Under the pieces are notes generated by a model. It was not told the DNA's origin. It did not search any database and was given only the letters and a program-made list of their open reading frames with translations. Both the position numbers and the translations under genes were made by a program. From positions 1,329,161,304 to 1,329,225,303 of the forward strand of contig OY856410.1 in assembly GCA_963693085.1 (NCBI GenBank): 64,000 nucleotides of DNA, written 5' to 3'. Each line of letters begins with the position of its first letter. Positions within the stretch are counted from its first letter, which is position 1. Source of the DNA: Alisma plantago-aquatica. Its lineage: Eukaryota; Streptophyta; Magnoliopsida; Alismatales; Alismataceae. Below are positions 11,970 through 25,219 of this stretch, piece by piece.

Positions 11970-13628
11970 ATATGGTATCAGAGCAATAATGTAGATGGCC
12001 ATTAGGCAAATTCTCATATTCTTAGTTTAGACTACCCATTAGACACCAAGTGAAAGTAGTGGGTTGACTTATAAAGATAGTTAGTTCAAGTTATAAAAGA
12101 ATTAGGTGAAATATAGTAGAATTTGGGTTAGAGGTTTAGTCAGGCAATATAATTTGAGGGATGTAATAGGGTTAGTGTATAAATATAAACTTATTATGCT
12201 TGTCACACTCTTTCTAGTGCATATGTTATGGGACATGTGTACTGTCAGGTGAGATACACATCATAAGATTTGATACTTTCAAATGTATGACCGGCTAGCA
12301 TGCATCGAGAGGTGACAAAAAAAAAGGGGTTGACACAAACAGTTTGAGGTATATGGTCACCTAAACCTAATTACATACCTATTAGAACCCTAGAATGCAT
12401 ACTAAAGGTAGATATTTGGAAATAGATGAGTGACTTCACTTAAAGTCGAATAATGATGGGTGAGATATGAGGTCTTTTTCCTAATATAGCTAATAAGAAT
12501 CTTCTATCCTTACAACCTTCATCCCAAAGAGGAATTGTAGTTGTAAGTCGAATCATGATTGTTATTAAGGAGAATGATTGTGGATAATAGAATGGATGTA
12601 GTGGACCGAGTTTAATTTTATGGCCTGAGGACTAGAGGTGACTAAAAGTCTTTAATAGTATACATGAGGATTATGTAAGCATATGGTGAGACATGATACA
12701 TGATAATATGGATTAATGATCTAGGATCACTATAATGTTTTGTTTTAGATTATTTCAACACGAGAAAGATCCTAGAGAGGTTGTTTAATCAAGATTTGAT
12801 TCAATACTCTAAGGAATAAGAATATATTCATGAGAGAGTAGTGATTATTAATACCTTGAGTTCACCTAGCCTAGACAACCATGATAAGATGTAGAAAGTC
12901 ATTAAGAATAATATTAAGATAGGACATATAAGTAAGATTTTTGTACTTTCATTACAATATCCTTATTGTGCCTTAGCTCTAAAGTAGAGACATGCTAATA
13001 AGATTTCTTAGAAAGATTAAATTATAAGATTAAAATACATAGTAAGATTATAAGATTTATATGCTACAATCGTGATTGTGTTTCTCAAATAAGATCAATG
13101 TGTTAAGATTTATGGTCATGATAAGATCATGAGCTTAGAATATGTCAAGTTCTGTATAAGATCAGGTTCAATGAGATTATGGATTTATACCCAAACCCAT
13201 GTGTAGGTCAACCCAAGATACATGAGGCCCATGGCATTAGTGTAGGTTGATTCAAATAAATAACTCAGGTCTTATGTGCATGTTATGTGACCCAGGTACC
13301 TTAGTGCAGGTCATTAGACCCAGGTAGAAGAATACATGTCTCCAACAAAAGATACGTAAAGGAAAAAAAAAATAAGAATAAGGAAAGAATAATCATTTAT
13401 GCTTAAGATTTTTCTTACCTATTTCAATGTAATTGTAAATGATAGTTTGGTAAGATTTTTGGACACAATTAGTTATCCAGAATGATGTCATATTTTAGAG
13501 GTGCCTATGAGACTTTATAGAAATCTCCAAGAGTTATTGTATATAAGGTATGTGAAGCACTAAGGTGGGTAGCCCCCTATAATTTAGTCGAATTTTGAGG
13601 ACGAAATTTCCAAAAATGTGGGTTGTAT
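11970..13628 (+). other. Element A internal region, noncoding
   Basis: The primer-binding site TGGTATCAGAGC at 11973-11984 matches the 3' end of initiator methionine tRNA. No gag or pol domain is visible. At 13587-13609 GAATTTTGAGGACGAAATTT matches the 3' end of pol that precedes the 3' LTR in Del/Tekay elements. A few imperfect repeats with AGGTCA / ACCCAGGT words lie at 13190-13330. Confidence 0.75.
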
Positions 13629-16600
13629 TGTCACACCCTTCATTTTTGGAATCTGGTAAATACATCATGACATTATTGATGAATTCAATATATGATAGAT
13701 TTACGGTTACAATAAGGTTCCATCCAATTTTCATGATATATAGATTTTAAGAGGAAAAAAAAGAATGTGGTAAGGATCTTTTGTGCGTTTGAGTCTGTCT
13801 TGTAATGTCCTCAATGTTTTAGAATATGATATTTTATTTGATAATATTAGATGACAATCAAATTAGAATAATGAAGGAAATATGATGACTCTAGTTAATG
13901 ATTTGAACCATAGACCTAGTTTAAACCTTCATATTATGCAAGTAAAGTAATAATGATTATATGCATCGATGGGATCTTCAATTTAGGAATTGTGTTAGTT
14001 CACGCTTTGATTCTTTTTTGTAATTGGGAATAAGAACTATCTTATAGACCCTTTTGAAGACCAAGGAATGAGCTAGGAGCTCTAGAAAACATTTCAAGCC
14101 CATTTAGGCCAATAATAATTTACATATGGGTCCTTAGAGTACAAGTTTGAGAATTTAGTGTTTCCTGTTCATGGTAAATACTCAAGATATTTTTCATAGA
14201 TTAGAAAACAAAATGTAAGATTATGGGTGAAATTTTGGATGATTTTGAATTAACTACTAATCTAGGTAATTAATTTAGTGTTTATCTAGTTATTACTTAA
14301 AAGGTAAGTTTAAAGTGTTTAACCTTTTTGTGACCAAATTTCTTACCGAAGGAAAGATAATACAAGGGTAGTGTTAATTATAAGATTTAGGATTTAACAT
14401 GATTAATTCGTGACCTAAACAATTACTTATACGAAGTGGAATTTTATCAAATAAAATAAAGGGGAAATTGGGATCGCCATCTCTGTGTGCCCCAATGCAT
14501 GAACAAAATTTGTACCCAGGAAACAAAGTTCCTTTAAGGGAGGATCCGACACATCCATGGGAGTGAGGCTACAAAAACCTCATGGATATTGAGAGTAGGG
14601 TCTCACATACCTAGATCTAGGGTTTTATGCAAAGTAGAGCAGTAGAGAGAGGGGGGAAAGGAGAAGGGAACCATATGTGGTGGCTTGGAGTTCTTATGAC
14701 TAGACATCCTATCGTGGCCCCTCCTAAGCATATGTAGCACCGCCCTTGAGAGGAAGGGTAGACCAAAGTGAGAGGCAATGTTTCGATCATAACCTCATGG
14801 CCAGAGAGATGAGTCTTCCTCGCTGAAATGGAGCTACAACAAGCAGACTGAAATAGAGCCTACGTACATAGGAAGAAGTTAGAAACCTAGAAGAAGAAGT
14901 TGGCGGTGGTGGTTTTGAGATGACTCATCCACCAATGCCTCTTTGTGCCTAAATACTGACCACGAGGGGGTTAAAGAACTCCAAGGTGACCGGTGAGCAT
15001 CCTCAATGTCATCTCAATGGAGAAACAATGAACTGGGAGCACCAATGCTGCTAAGCACTGCCTTGTTCTTACCGTACGGAATAGGGAAATTGGCAGCTAC
15101 TACTAGAGATCAAGTTCCATGAATGGGCTCCATGCTCGAGATTAGAGGACGTCGATGAGACAATAGTATGTAGGGAAGACCAACTGATCATGATGTGACT
15201 TGTGGCGGACGAGGAGTGAGAAAGGGTGGTCGAAGAATGCCTCCACACCTAAAACCCTACTTTCACGACAAAACAGCGAATCGAGATCCATGTTTGCAGT
15301 GCATCCCTGCGAGAGGGGAGGGGGCGCGGATTCTGGGCTCCTAACCTATTAGGCCGCTGGTCATGAGGCCCATATAGCCTGGAGGAAATTAAACTGCAAG
15401 GTAAGGATGAATGTAAGGTTTTAACTTGTTTGAGATACTTTAAGAGTTCATGACAATTAATGTGGTTGTTAGAATAAGATGTGTAAGGCGTCGTTGGAAA
15501 TCTTGAGAGACACGAAACACACTAATAGAGGTCTAATAGCATGGTAAGTATCATATGATGCAATTAGATTAAGAGAAAGATATGTCTGATTGTATGTGTT
15601 GATATTATGTTAAATCGATGATATGGGTGTGAAAGTTGTCATCGAACTTTAGAGTATCGACACCAAATGAGTTTCAAAGAACTTTGAGTTGACTGGAAGA
15701 TCCATGGCAAACATTTAATTCTTTTAATAAAGGTATGTGAGCCATGTCCATTGAATTTCATTAATATTATTCGGCCTACACATTCCTATAAGTAACTTAG
15801 AGAATAAGTTACTTTCAGACACTTAGTGTTTCATGCTTAGTTCATATCTAATAATGATTTGAGAAATGAGAACATATAAGGATTGAATTATCCTACTAGA
15901 ACATTATTTTGACACTTAAGCTATGTTCATTTACTTAGTGTTTCTATATTCAATTTAGTTGTTTTCTCAAGTCCAGACTCAGATATCCTATATATGAATG
16001 AAAGATCATATTAAGTCATGTCTTAGTAATTCAGCGTAATAAGAAACTCTACATAAGATCAATTCAATTTATAAGTATATCAAACCTCAGATTCATATTC
16101 ATATTTACCTTTAGAATTCAGTTATCAGTATTCAATCTTAGTTTCAGTTCAACTATCAGTATTCAATTTCAGTTTAAGTTCTATTATCAATATTCAATTC
16201 AAATTAAGAATTAAGAAAGTTTAGGCTCAAGATAATAAGTCAGAACCTTCACATAATACATTATATGATAAGTCTTCATTCAGTTAGTCCCGAGATGATT
16301 TAGAGGAAGATGTTGCCAACTCAGAGGCATTTGTTGCCAATTCAGAGGAGTGTTTACTCCAATTCAGAGGTGTTGCAACACCAATTCAGGGTGTAGCCAC
16401 ACCAATTCAGAGACACCTCGATGTCATTCATAGGCATGTAGTGCTAATTTAGAGGTACTTTTGTACTAAGTAGGGCGTAGTTACGCAAATTCAGGAGGAC
16501 TTATCATGTAATGGTGGCCACAAATTAGATAAAAGACATGAATAAAAGACACATCGATTCAGTATAATTTTATAGCTTTCAGATCTTAGTTTAGTATTCA

Positions 16601-17020
16601 ACTAAAGTAAATTTATGTTTATCATATTAGAAATTCAATGTCACTTACTCTAACAGTAGTTTTCCTATTTGTGCATTGTTGGGGATGAGATGTCCATAGG
16701 TATAGAACTGCAAGAGTCAGGCATGACAAGATGATTCAGTGACAGCTTTAGGAGGTTTTCTTGGTGGGGCGCCATCTACATGATCCCAAGAGCTTACAAT
16801 AGAAGTACAATGTTTTACATCATATGTTATGGTGTCTTATAAAGTTTGATGTAACCATGTCTCTTTTACTGAGAAATTATGAGAATTTATTTTATACACA
16901 GTCTGTAATGGTTCTTTTCTATCATTATTGTAATGCATATCATGTTGGTAACACTCCCGAGTTGCAAAAAAGTAAAAAAAATTGCTTGTGCACATGTGAT
17001 ATGAAAATCGGGGTGTTACA
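13629..17020 (+). repeat. Element A 3' LTR (3392 bp)
   Basis: Partner of 8564-11969. Ends GGGTGTTACA and is followed directly by the CTAGA target duplication and the resumed LINE. It holds the better-preserved hairpin array at 16326-16487. Confidence 0.92.
16326..16487 (+). repeat. Hairpin array with constant linker in A 3' LTR
   Basis: Eight hairpins in order: GGCATTTGTTGCC (16326), GGAGTGTTTACTCC (16347), GGTGTTGCAACACC (16369), GGTGTAGCCACACC (16390), GACACCTCGATGTC (16412), GGCATGTAGTGCT (16433), GGTACTTTTGTACT (16454), GGCGTAGTTACGCA (16474). Start-to-start distances are 21, 22, 21, 22, 21, 21 and 20 bp. The linker is AATTCAGA or close to it. Stem sequences differ but each word pairs with itself. 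Confidence 0.88.
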
Positions 17021-17726
17021 CTAGATCTCACCCATAACAAGCAATCCTCTTTACGTGGTCCTAAGAAAGCTTCAACTGACGAGGAGAAGACTAAAGGAAT
17101 GGGAAAAGAAGGTGAAATTACCTAACCTACTGATCACAACAAAATAAGATAAAAATGAAGTAGTTGATACCCTCAGATCAAACCCTCTCTATCACATGTC
17201 CATGGAGGAGGAAAAAATGAAGGAGAAAAGACTTTGTGAGTTGAAGAATACTTATGAACGCTTTCTTTGGCAAGAAGTAGGCTAAAGTGGATTAATGAAA
17301 ATGATAGGAATGCACACACCTACCATTCAACAATCAAGAAGAAAGAAATGCAAGACACCATCCACAACCTCATTGATGAGAAGGGACATGTTGTAAACAG
17401 TAGGGACGAGTTCTATGCCCAGGCCATTAATTTCTTCTAAAACTTATACAATGGAGAGAGGAATGAGGAACAAGGTTGTAGCTTCTACATAGACAAAAAG
17501 ATTCTAGATGGCATTAATGATGATCTTTGTAGGGAGCCTATCGATGAATAAATACATAGTGTGTTGAAATCTATACATCCAGCTAAAGCCACATGCCTTG
17601 ACGACTTTAATAAAAATTTCTTCTAGCATATGTGGCCTGTGATCAAGACATATGTTTGTAATGATATCAAATTGTTTGTGAAAGGGGGCAACATGGTCAG
17701 GGTGGTGAACCATTGCTTCATAAATA
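17021..17726 (+). pseudogene. LINE ORF2 pseudogene, second piece (before and into RT)
   Basis: Resumes the LINE after element A. In one frame RLKWINENDRNAHTYHST corresponds to the W...GDRNTKFFH block that precedes RT in plant LINEs, followed by IHNLIDEKGHVVNSRDEF and NLYNGE. Then IHSVLKSIHPAKATCLDDF matches the 'KAPGPDGF' block at the RT start. Several stops are present. It ends at NHCFI, where relatives continue with a short LIPK-like motif; that continuation is found at 61585. Confidence 0.75.
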
Positions 17727-19215
17727 TGAGAACTCGTTACTCTAAATGAGATCAATCAAAACATAAAACACAATCGATCACTAATTAATCACATACCCAA
17801 AAATATGGGTAAATTAAAATTGATTCCAACATCAACACCTGCTTAGAAAGTTTGAATAAGATCCCAACACCTTTCTTATATCCATACCATGCCAAGAATT
17901 TGATACAAATTGTTATATCTCCTTAGCCACAACATACATACATAGGAGAACAATATTCATATATGCCACACAAACAAGCATTAACATGCTAACAAAAGTT
18001 TGATTTGTTTGGAACACCATATACAAACTTTTTCTACCCGGACCTGAGAGTACAGGGATGACTCTAGGACACACTGGACATCTAATCAACTTTCTCAAAG
18101 ATTCATTACTATAGATCCTCTTTGCTTCCACATGTTTGTTTTTGTCACTTCCAATTACCTAAAAACATGTGGAGAACCACAAGGGTGAGACCCATGTCCC
18201 AGCAAGAGATATAACCTCCAACAACATTTATTGATTACAACATTTTTAAGTAATTAAACAATTAAGCAGTTTAATCAGATATAAAAAATAAGCTCAGCAG
18301 TACTGATGATTAACAAAATAAATAAAGAAGCAGATAATAATTATCATCATTAGCCAGACTATCATCGTTTATCTTGTTGACAATATAAGCAATTCAGTGG
18401 CATATGCATATCTAGCATCATGAGCAAGTCTAGTAACATAGAATCTCTATCATTATGAATAAGTCTTGCACATAAGCATAGCTAACAACATGAGCATGTC
18501 TAATTGGTTGGACATATAAAAATCATAAGAAGAGCTAACAACATAAGAACAAGTATATGGATAAGCATGATTTGCAGTATAAGCTTCTCTAGTTACAAAG
18601 GCATGGCTAGCAATATTAATCATAGCTAGCAGCAACATCTTAACCATCAATGTCAGTATATTTGACAACATAAGCATGTTTACAACATGATCATAACTAC
18701 ATCATAAGCATATCTATTATCTCTTATTTTACTATACATGATCTCAGTGAAAAGAAAGAAAACAAGGGTTATCATCCGATATGAAGTATTGTGTATAACC
18801 CTAAATAGATATGCTACATGACTATCTTACATCTTTTATTATTCCCTGGGGAATTTTAATTGTACCATTCAAAGTCCAACTGACCCCTGTGAAGGGCTAT
18901 TCAGTTCCGTACAAGATCTAGAAGTGTTGGTATCCTAAGATCTCTTCCCCTTAGTCAGTACGGGTAAAAGGTAGTGACATATCAGTCAAAGCTGCCACCA
19001 CAACAACATATAGTCATGTAACTAGCCCACCTTGGTATAGGTCATGACGGTAGCATCTAGGGTATTCAAACCCAATCACTGAGGTACATCCACAGTTGTC
19101 CTCTAATCACATTATGTTATAATCACCGAGACACAACTGTAGCCGTTCTCAATCACATCATATGTATGAGGCATGACCATAGCCAACCTCCAAAATCTGC
19201 ATTGTGGATGACAAG
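17727..19215 (-). repeat. Solo LTR X, piece 1 (3' end of the LTR)
   Basis: AT-rich and noncoding. Near 18860-19200 are short repeated words (GTCATG, CATGACC, CCAACCTCC) like the tandem arrays of other Tekay-type LTRs. It is cut at 19215 by the CACTA element. Short open frames on both strands have no protein similarity I recognise. Confidence 0.6.
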
Positions 19216-19640
19216 CACTATGAAAAATATGGTCTTTAACTACAAAAAAAAGAGTAGCGAAAACCCCAAAATTTGGCTACATTTATCCCTACATTTAGAA
19301 TATGAAGCTAATACCCATGTCACTAATTGTTTAGGCTACATTTTTTATAGTTGTAGTTAGTTATTCCTCTGGCTAAAAATTCATATGTAACCCTAATTGT
19401 AGGTAAAAAATTGTCCTTACACATAAAAATGTAGTTTCCATTGTAGCTAAATATATGAGTACAATTCAATTTGTAGCTATGATATGTAGGGAGAGATGAC
19501 ATTGGTTATAATTTGTATATGTAGTTCATGTATAGAAAAAATTAGCACTTACTACACATGAAATTATAGCTAGTGTGTAGTGAAAGACACCACGTACTAC
19601 ACATACATATGTAGTAAGAGACACTATGTATCCACTTAGT
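19216..19640. repeat. CACTA left terminus and subterminal repeats
   Basis: The terminal CACTA is followed by dense TGTAG / CTACA words: GTAGTTAG, GTAGCTAAATA, TGTAGCTATGA, GTAGTTCATG, ACTACACATG, GTACTACACATA, TGTAGTAAGAG. A short inverted repeat TACTACA/TGTAGTA is near 19595-19616. Confidence 0.65.
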
Positions 19641-20029
19641 CGCTTGCCAATATAGAGGGGTTTTAAAAAAAAAGTTGAATGTTAATCAAGATCAAGTTGT
19701 TCTTACAATGTCAACAATGATACTTTTATTTATAATTGAAAAATGAGTACACATGGGGAGGACATTAAACTGGCCCCTATTTTACAAAATGCATGGAAAA
19801 AAGATACATGTATACAATATCATCTTCTCACTACCTCTATCCAATGTAGACTCTATATGACACATGATCATGTGCATCTTCTTTTATCTTGATTTTTCTT
19901 TTATATTAATTACGGTACTTGTATCGTCAATGAATATGATAACATTGATAAACTCATAAAAAGAGAAAGACTGCTAAGATATTGCTCTTCTTGATTGAAA
20001 ATAGAGAACTTCTTCATGCTATACTTCTA

Positions 20030-20270
20030 ATTGGCCATAGTAAGCTCCTGTAGTTGATATTGATATTCATGGAGATTCTTGAAAGATAAATCATTCCCAT
20101 CAACAACTGGCAGTTCCACCCGTTCCCCAAGTTTGAGGTTTCCATATATCTCAGCACATATTTTGTGAATCTGAGACTATATACTGGATAATTCCTTTGT
20201 CCTCTCTTCCTTTTGTTGTGGTAGTTGTTCGTGTACAAGAGATATGGAAGCCAATTATAACTTAACCTAT
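20030..20270 (-). pseudogene. Possible decayed exon inside the CACTA element
   Basis: On the minus strand one frame reads HEQLPQQKEERTKELSSI, a stop, then SQIHKICAEIYGN and LPVVDGNDLSFKN, ending in a stop after LTMAN. The charged, gap-free text is protein-like and would fit part of a CACTA accessory or transposase protein, but I cannot match it to a named domain. It is broken by at least one stop. Confidence 0.25.
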
Positions 20271-21911
20271 AGTAATATAATTTGTGTTATGCGGGTGAAA
20301 GTAAGAGAGTATGACACTAATTTTGAGAAAATGATGTGTACTAGAACAAACCAATGAAATTATTACATAGTTTACATTTCACATGTACATGAACACCTAT
20401 TTATGATACTCCAATCAAGGTTATGCAATGTGTTATTTTGTCTAGGATGAAGGAGTGACACGAAGGCCTTTTCTACAATCATTCCCGGCATCAAATAACC
20501 TAACCTGCAAAAAAGGTCATAGTGAATGATCAAGTTGCCTTGCTAAAAGTTTTACATATCAGAATTTATACAAAACATAGCTATATATGAGTTATAATGG
20601 CATCATTGTTTACCAACAACTCCTATTTCAATTTGGTATTCAAATCAGAACAATACTTTGTAGCATATGAAACAATAGATGATGTTGGAGAAGGTATGGT
20701 CCCCAAACTAGTTTGCTTTTTACCAGGGACCTTTTTCTCAATAAGAGGATAAGATTTCACTTTCTTTGGTACTGAATAAATATGAAACAACTCATCAGAT
20801 GGTACCTACAATCAATCATTCATCAGGTCACTAGATAAAACATTAGTGTTAATGTTTTAGTGTTTCAACTCCAAACTAATGTACCAACGTCGAACAACAA
20901 CCTTTTTTCTTACATAAATAGAGAATACAACTCAAGTACTAACATGGAAGGGTGGTTGAACCATCTAAAAGGCAACAACTGGGAGATGACAAGGAGAATC
21001 AAGCAGAAGAGAAACATGCCCACTATCTTCATTGGTTACTAACCATGTGTGGAAAGATTTCACCCTCCCATTTTGATACTTTGGATTCTTCATAATTCAG
21101 ACATTAGAGTCACTTCTACATTTTCAGACCTTAGAACGACAACTGCAACCATAAGGTGGCGATATACAAAGATGATTTTCAATGTTTCTAGACTATTTTT
21201 AGACATTTTCTGATATACTAATACATGTATATGAAATAAGAAGACCTAGGTTTTGAAGGTTAGATTAGAACTTTTTTGGAGCAAATGCTCAACATCGTGT
21301 AATGTAAAGATTATGGTAAGCCTTCCCACTGAAATTAACTATGAATTATGGTTCTGACCATAGCCTAGTAAGATTCAGTGATCTATCAATACTGTTACAT
21401 CTCCATAATATTGTGACATCATTATATTTTTATGTTACTCGCACTATCATGTGACTAAGGATCAATAAACTGAGAAAAGACATCCTACAGATAAGCACTG
21501 CATATTGAGATGGAGTTGCAGTTTGAACGAACCTGCATACAATTGCTAGATGAGACCATGAAACATTCAACTGACATGGGTTACCAAAATGATAAATGGG
21601 GAAGCTTTACCTCTTTTTTACCACCTATCATAGGGATATTCACAGAAAAAAGATGAGGCATTGATAAGATGGAGGAAGGATGGTGAACTAGTTGAGGAAC
21701 ATCTTCTACTCCTATTTGAAGAAGTACCATTAAACTAACTAAATTATGAAATCAGCCACCAGTTAGATTGATCCATGTCCAAGATCCACCTACCACAATA
21801 GAGAAATTAATCATAGTATAGACATTGGATACCTAACAACCCATCAATAATAACATATCATGTTGTTTTCTCAAAAAGAATGTCTTATCAAGCCCAGAAA
21901 TGGATGATTGT

Positions 21912-22521
21912 TGGCGTACATATAATGGACATAACATCTGTAGTGGAAGATAGACTCGAAAATATGACAACAAAAAGATATCTGCAATTGAAGCATGGCA
22001 ACATGTTTGATTGTTTACAAGAGGAGGATTGTGAAGACTTATAGAATGGAACATGTTGATCCTATGTAAGATGTAGAACATAGGATCATCCTAGATGCAT
22101 CCTACATACACCCTGAAGTTAAGAAAAGGAAGTAAGAGGCATCACATATATAACCTAATGTTTATCCCTCAAATATATCTTTTGCAAAAATAAAAAATGG
22201 ACTAGGTCATATTTACATCATTGTTTATCCTTGAAATATATGAACACGAATTTCATTATTGATCTATCATAGAAGTGTGCATTTCGTGTGGTAAACTAGG
22301 AAATAAACTGAATGACTGCATTTATGAAATTCTTTCTTCTAGTGAACAAGTGGAATCAGAGCCTAATGGTGAGGTAGGGGTCTAGTGGATGGGGGAAGAT
22401 CAGTGTTGGCGTATGTATTACAGACATAACATCCATAGTAGAAGACAGACTCAGAAATATGACAACAAGAAGATTATTCAGCAATTGAAGCATGGAAATA
22501 TATTTCTTGTTTTACAAGAGG
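21912..22521. repeat. Duplicated ~115-bp segment within the CACTA element
   Basis: The text starting GTTGGCGTA at about 21912-22025 recurs at about 22403-22515 with roughly 85 percent identity by eye, including GACATAACATC, AATATGACAACAA and CAATTGAAGCATGG. The period is about 490 bp and the sequence between is not obviously duplicated. No protein match found. Confidence 0.7.
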
Positions 22522-25219
22522 ATTAGAATGAAGAGTTGGGAATAGAATGTACATCACATCCTCCCAATATTGATCTAACTACAACTCAATAAAATCCATT
22601 GGGTAATAAAATTAGAAGAGGAAAAGAAGTCAAAGATGAAGCCAACTACAAGAATGACTAGGAGCCAGAAAAAGAAGCTTACTGAAAAGCTTGATGATAA
22701 AGTGTAATGTAATCACTAGTAACATCCAAATTTTCTTGTAGAAGTTCCAATAATTTCACTGAATGTTCTAATGTATACTGAGATGCATGTGTCTACTGAT
22801 GTTGACTAGTTGTTTTATTAAATCTTCCATGGATATTGGTAATTAGTAGTATTGCATTATGCATGACATATCTAGTTTATGCAATTATTACCTTTATAGA
22901 AGTATTACATGGTGTACAACTGGGAGTGAATTGACTCAAACTCTCCATGAGTAACTGAAACAATTCTAATCTTAGTTGGATCACTTAAACTCACCATGGT
23001 CCTTTGCATCTTGTCAAATTTCTCCATTATTTACCATGTACGAGTTCACCTTCCTTTACTTATGTTAATATGGAAACTCCTCAACCAGGTTGTGTGCGAT
23101 GGAAATCTGGAGAAGTAGAAAAGGTTGCAACTACAATTTTGTTAGATTAGACAGGAGAAAAGAGCATCATCATTAAGTATCTTGACTTAGACATCATAGT
23201 ATCCCTCTGAGAACACTTCATATATTTGAAATTACAAATAAATGAGATACAACATAGTGTAATATTTGAAAGCAACGACCTTACATGAATAGGATATGTT
23301 CTATATGCTCGGACTACCCCATCCTTTGGTAAAAAGGAGACATGGCCCAAAGTTTGATGGAAATGTTTGAAAGGATGGGAGGTATTAGTGGAAATGGAAG
23401 CATAGATTGTTGGATGTATGTTTTTGTTAAGTTAGGAACTCTCAAGATGACATTCATAAAAGTAGTCACAGATACCTTTCATCAAATGTTCTATCGTTAT
23501 ATCCCAAGTAAAGATCATTTCGCCAGGAGTTCACAAGATGACATTTTATATTCATTGCAAAACTACAAATAAACACCAGAAATGCTCATTATAGACATCT
23601 TATAAAATTTGGCTTTAGGCAATGGGTAGAGATTACTATAAGACTTATCAGATGAAGAACTGAATGAATTCTATATGGAAATAATTGTGTTTAGATACAA
23701 GGCTTTAGTAATCCTTGTATTTATCTAGTAAACCATCCACGTGGACCAAAATGCCAATAATCATGCATTTTAGAGGAGCTAGTGCATGAGTCGTGAGAAG
23801 GTGAGTGATGAAAACACAAAATAGTCAAATTCAAAGGTCAATTGACAATCCTATTATATATAAAAATTTGCAACCAAATGATAACTACGTAAAGCTCTAA
23901 ATACTAAGACTGCATTCCAACAATGCAAGCTAATTTTGAAGGAGTGTACCACAGTGTTTCTGGATTAGATCGTATCTCGGATATGCATCTGAAGTGAAAC
24001 CAAATATTTCTTTTTAATGTATGAAACACCAAGCCAAAACATCTAGAAATAGAGTTGAAATATAAATAAGATAGACTTTACAACATATAATCTTTTATAG
24101 TCATAAGAAAAAAATGTGTGATAGTAAATTATTCACATGAGCAAGTTTTGAGCACACAGTTAGGATGATATACTACCTAACTGTATTTTATGCAAGAAGC
24201 ATGGCTAAGATCCAATTATACCAAACAGAAGTAACATCAATATCAAGCTGAATAACAATGTGCCAGACACAACACATGGGAATTTATGAATTTCTTGATC
24301 ATTTTAACCTTTTATACATGTTAAACACTCAATAGGGTATTAAGACTTGTATCATTTTTTTATGAAGAGTTTGTCAAATTTAAGCAAACAAAACAAATGA
24401 GTAAGCTATGGATAATGAAATACTTTACATTAGTTAATTTCATGTGTGTCTGATTTTTCATTTTAGATCCACATACAGATGTTATTATGACATGTTGTAA
24501 TGATTTTATAAGTAGAATTTACCAACCATTATGTCTCGTGTATCTTCAAAATTGTTACACTGACTTTGTTGTTTTGGATATGAAGTGACGATAAGGAGCA
24601 CAAAAGATAAAATACAAACCACAAAATAGATGTAATTTGAAGACAAAAGTACCGTCCCCATTGTAATATAGAGGAAAATAAGGAATTAGAAGAAGAAAAA
24701 ACACTTTAACCATGCTATTGTACTTCATTTATATATAAAAAATGAAGACACAGTCTGGAATGACGAATCACCTGAGAAACAGCGGAAGAGCCTAAAATAG
24801 GGCACACTTAACGTCAATCCTGAAAGGGACAACCTTTTTTACTGAATACTCATATAGGTCAACTGAAAATCCATGGTCAGACAACAAAATGCACAAAATT
24901 GTTAGCAAGTCCAAGATATATAAAATAACATTGCATACTATCCAATTTGGGCGTGTCCTAATGCTTGATGGGTTACTCCATGTTTTAAGTCAATACGGTA
25001 TGCAATTAATAATAAGCATTTTATTTATTGCATAAGAAAATGAAACCTAATACATATATAATTAATGTGACAATAACTTGGTATTTAGTAAGGGAAGTAC
25101 CTTTCAAAGTTGTACATGTAAGTAATTTTGATACGTGCCAGCCAAGGGTAAAAAGATCAGAGCCAAATGACGCACAAACGAGGGTAAGGAAGGTTGAGTG
25201 GCTTTGGTGGAGTAGAAAA
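22522..25219. other. CACTA interior, unidentified
   Basis: AT-rich sequence with short open frames on both strands that show no recognisable domains. It is expected to be the remains of transposon introns or noncoding filler. Confidence 0.4.

Larger units (their letters stand above)
8564..17020 (+). mobile_element. Element A: non-autonomous Tekay/Del-like LTR retrotransposon
   Basis: Two long direct repeats (8564-11969 and 13629-17020) begin TGTCACAC and end GGGTGTTACA, and the element is flanked by the 5-bp duplication CTAGA (8559-8563 and 17021-17025). A primer-binding site lies next to the left LTR. The internal region is only 1659 bp and has no gag or pol apart from a tail near 13587, so it cannot encode its own machinery. 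The many differences between the LTRs indicate an old insertion. It interrupts the LINE. Confidence 0.93.
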
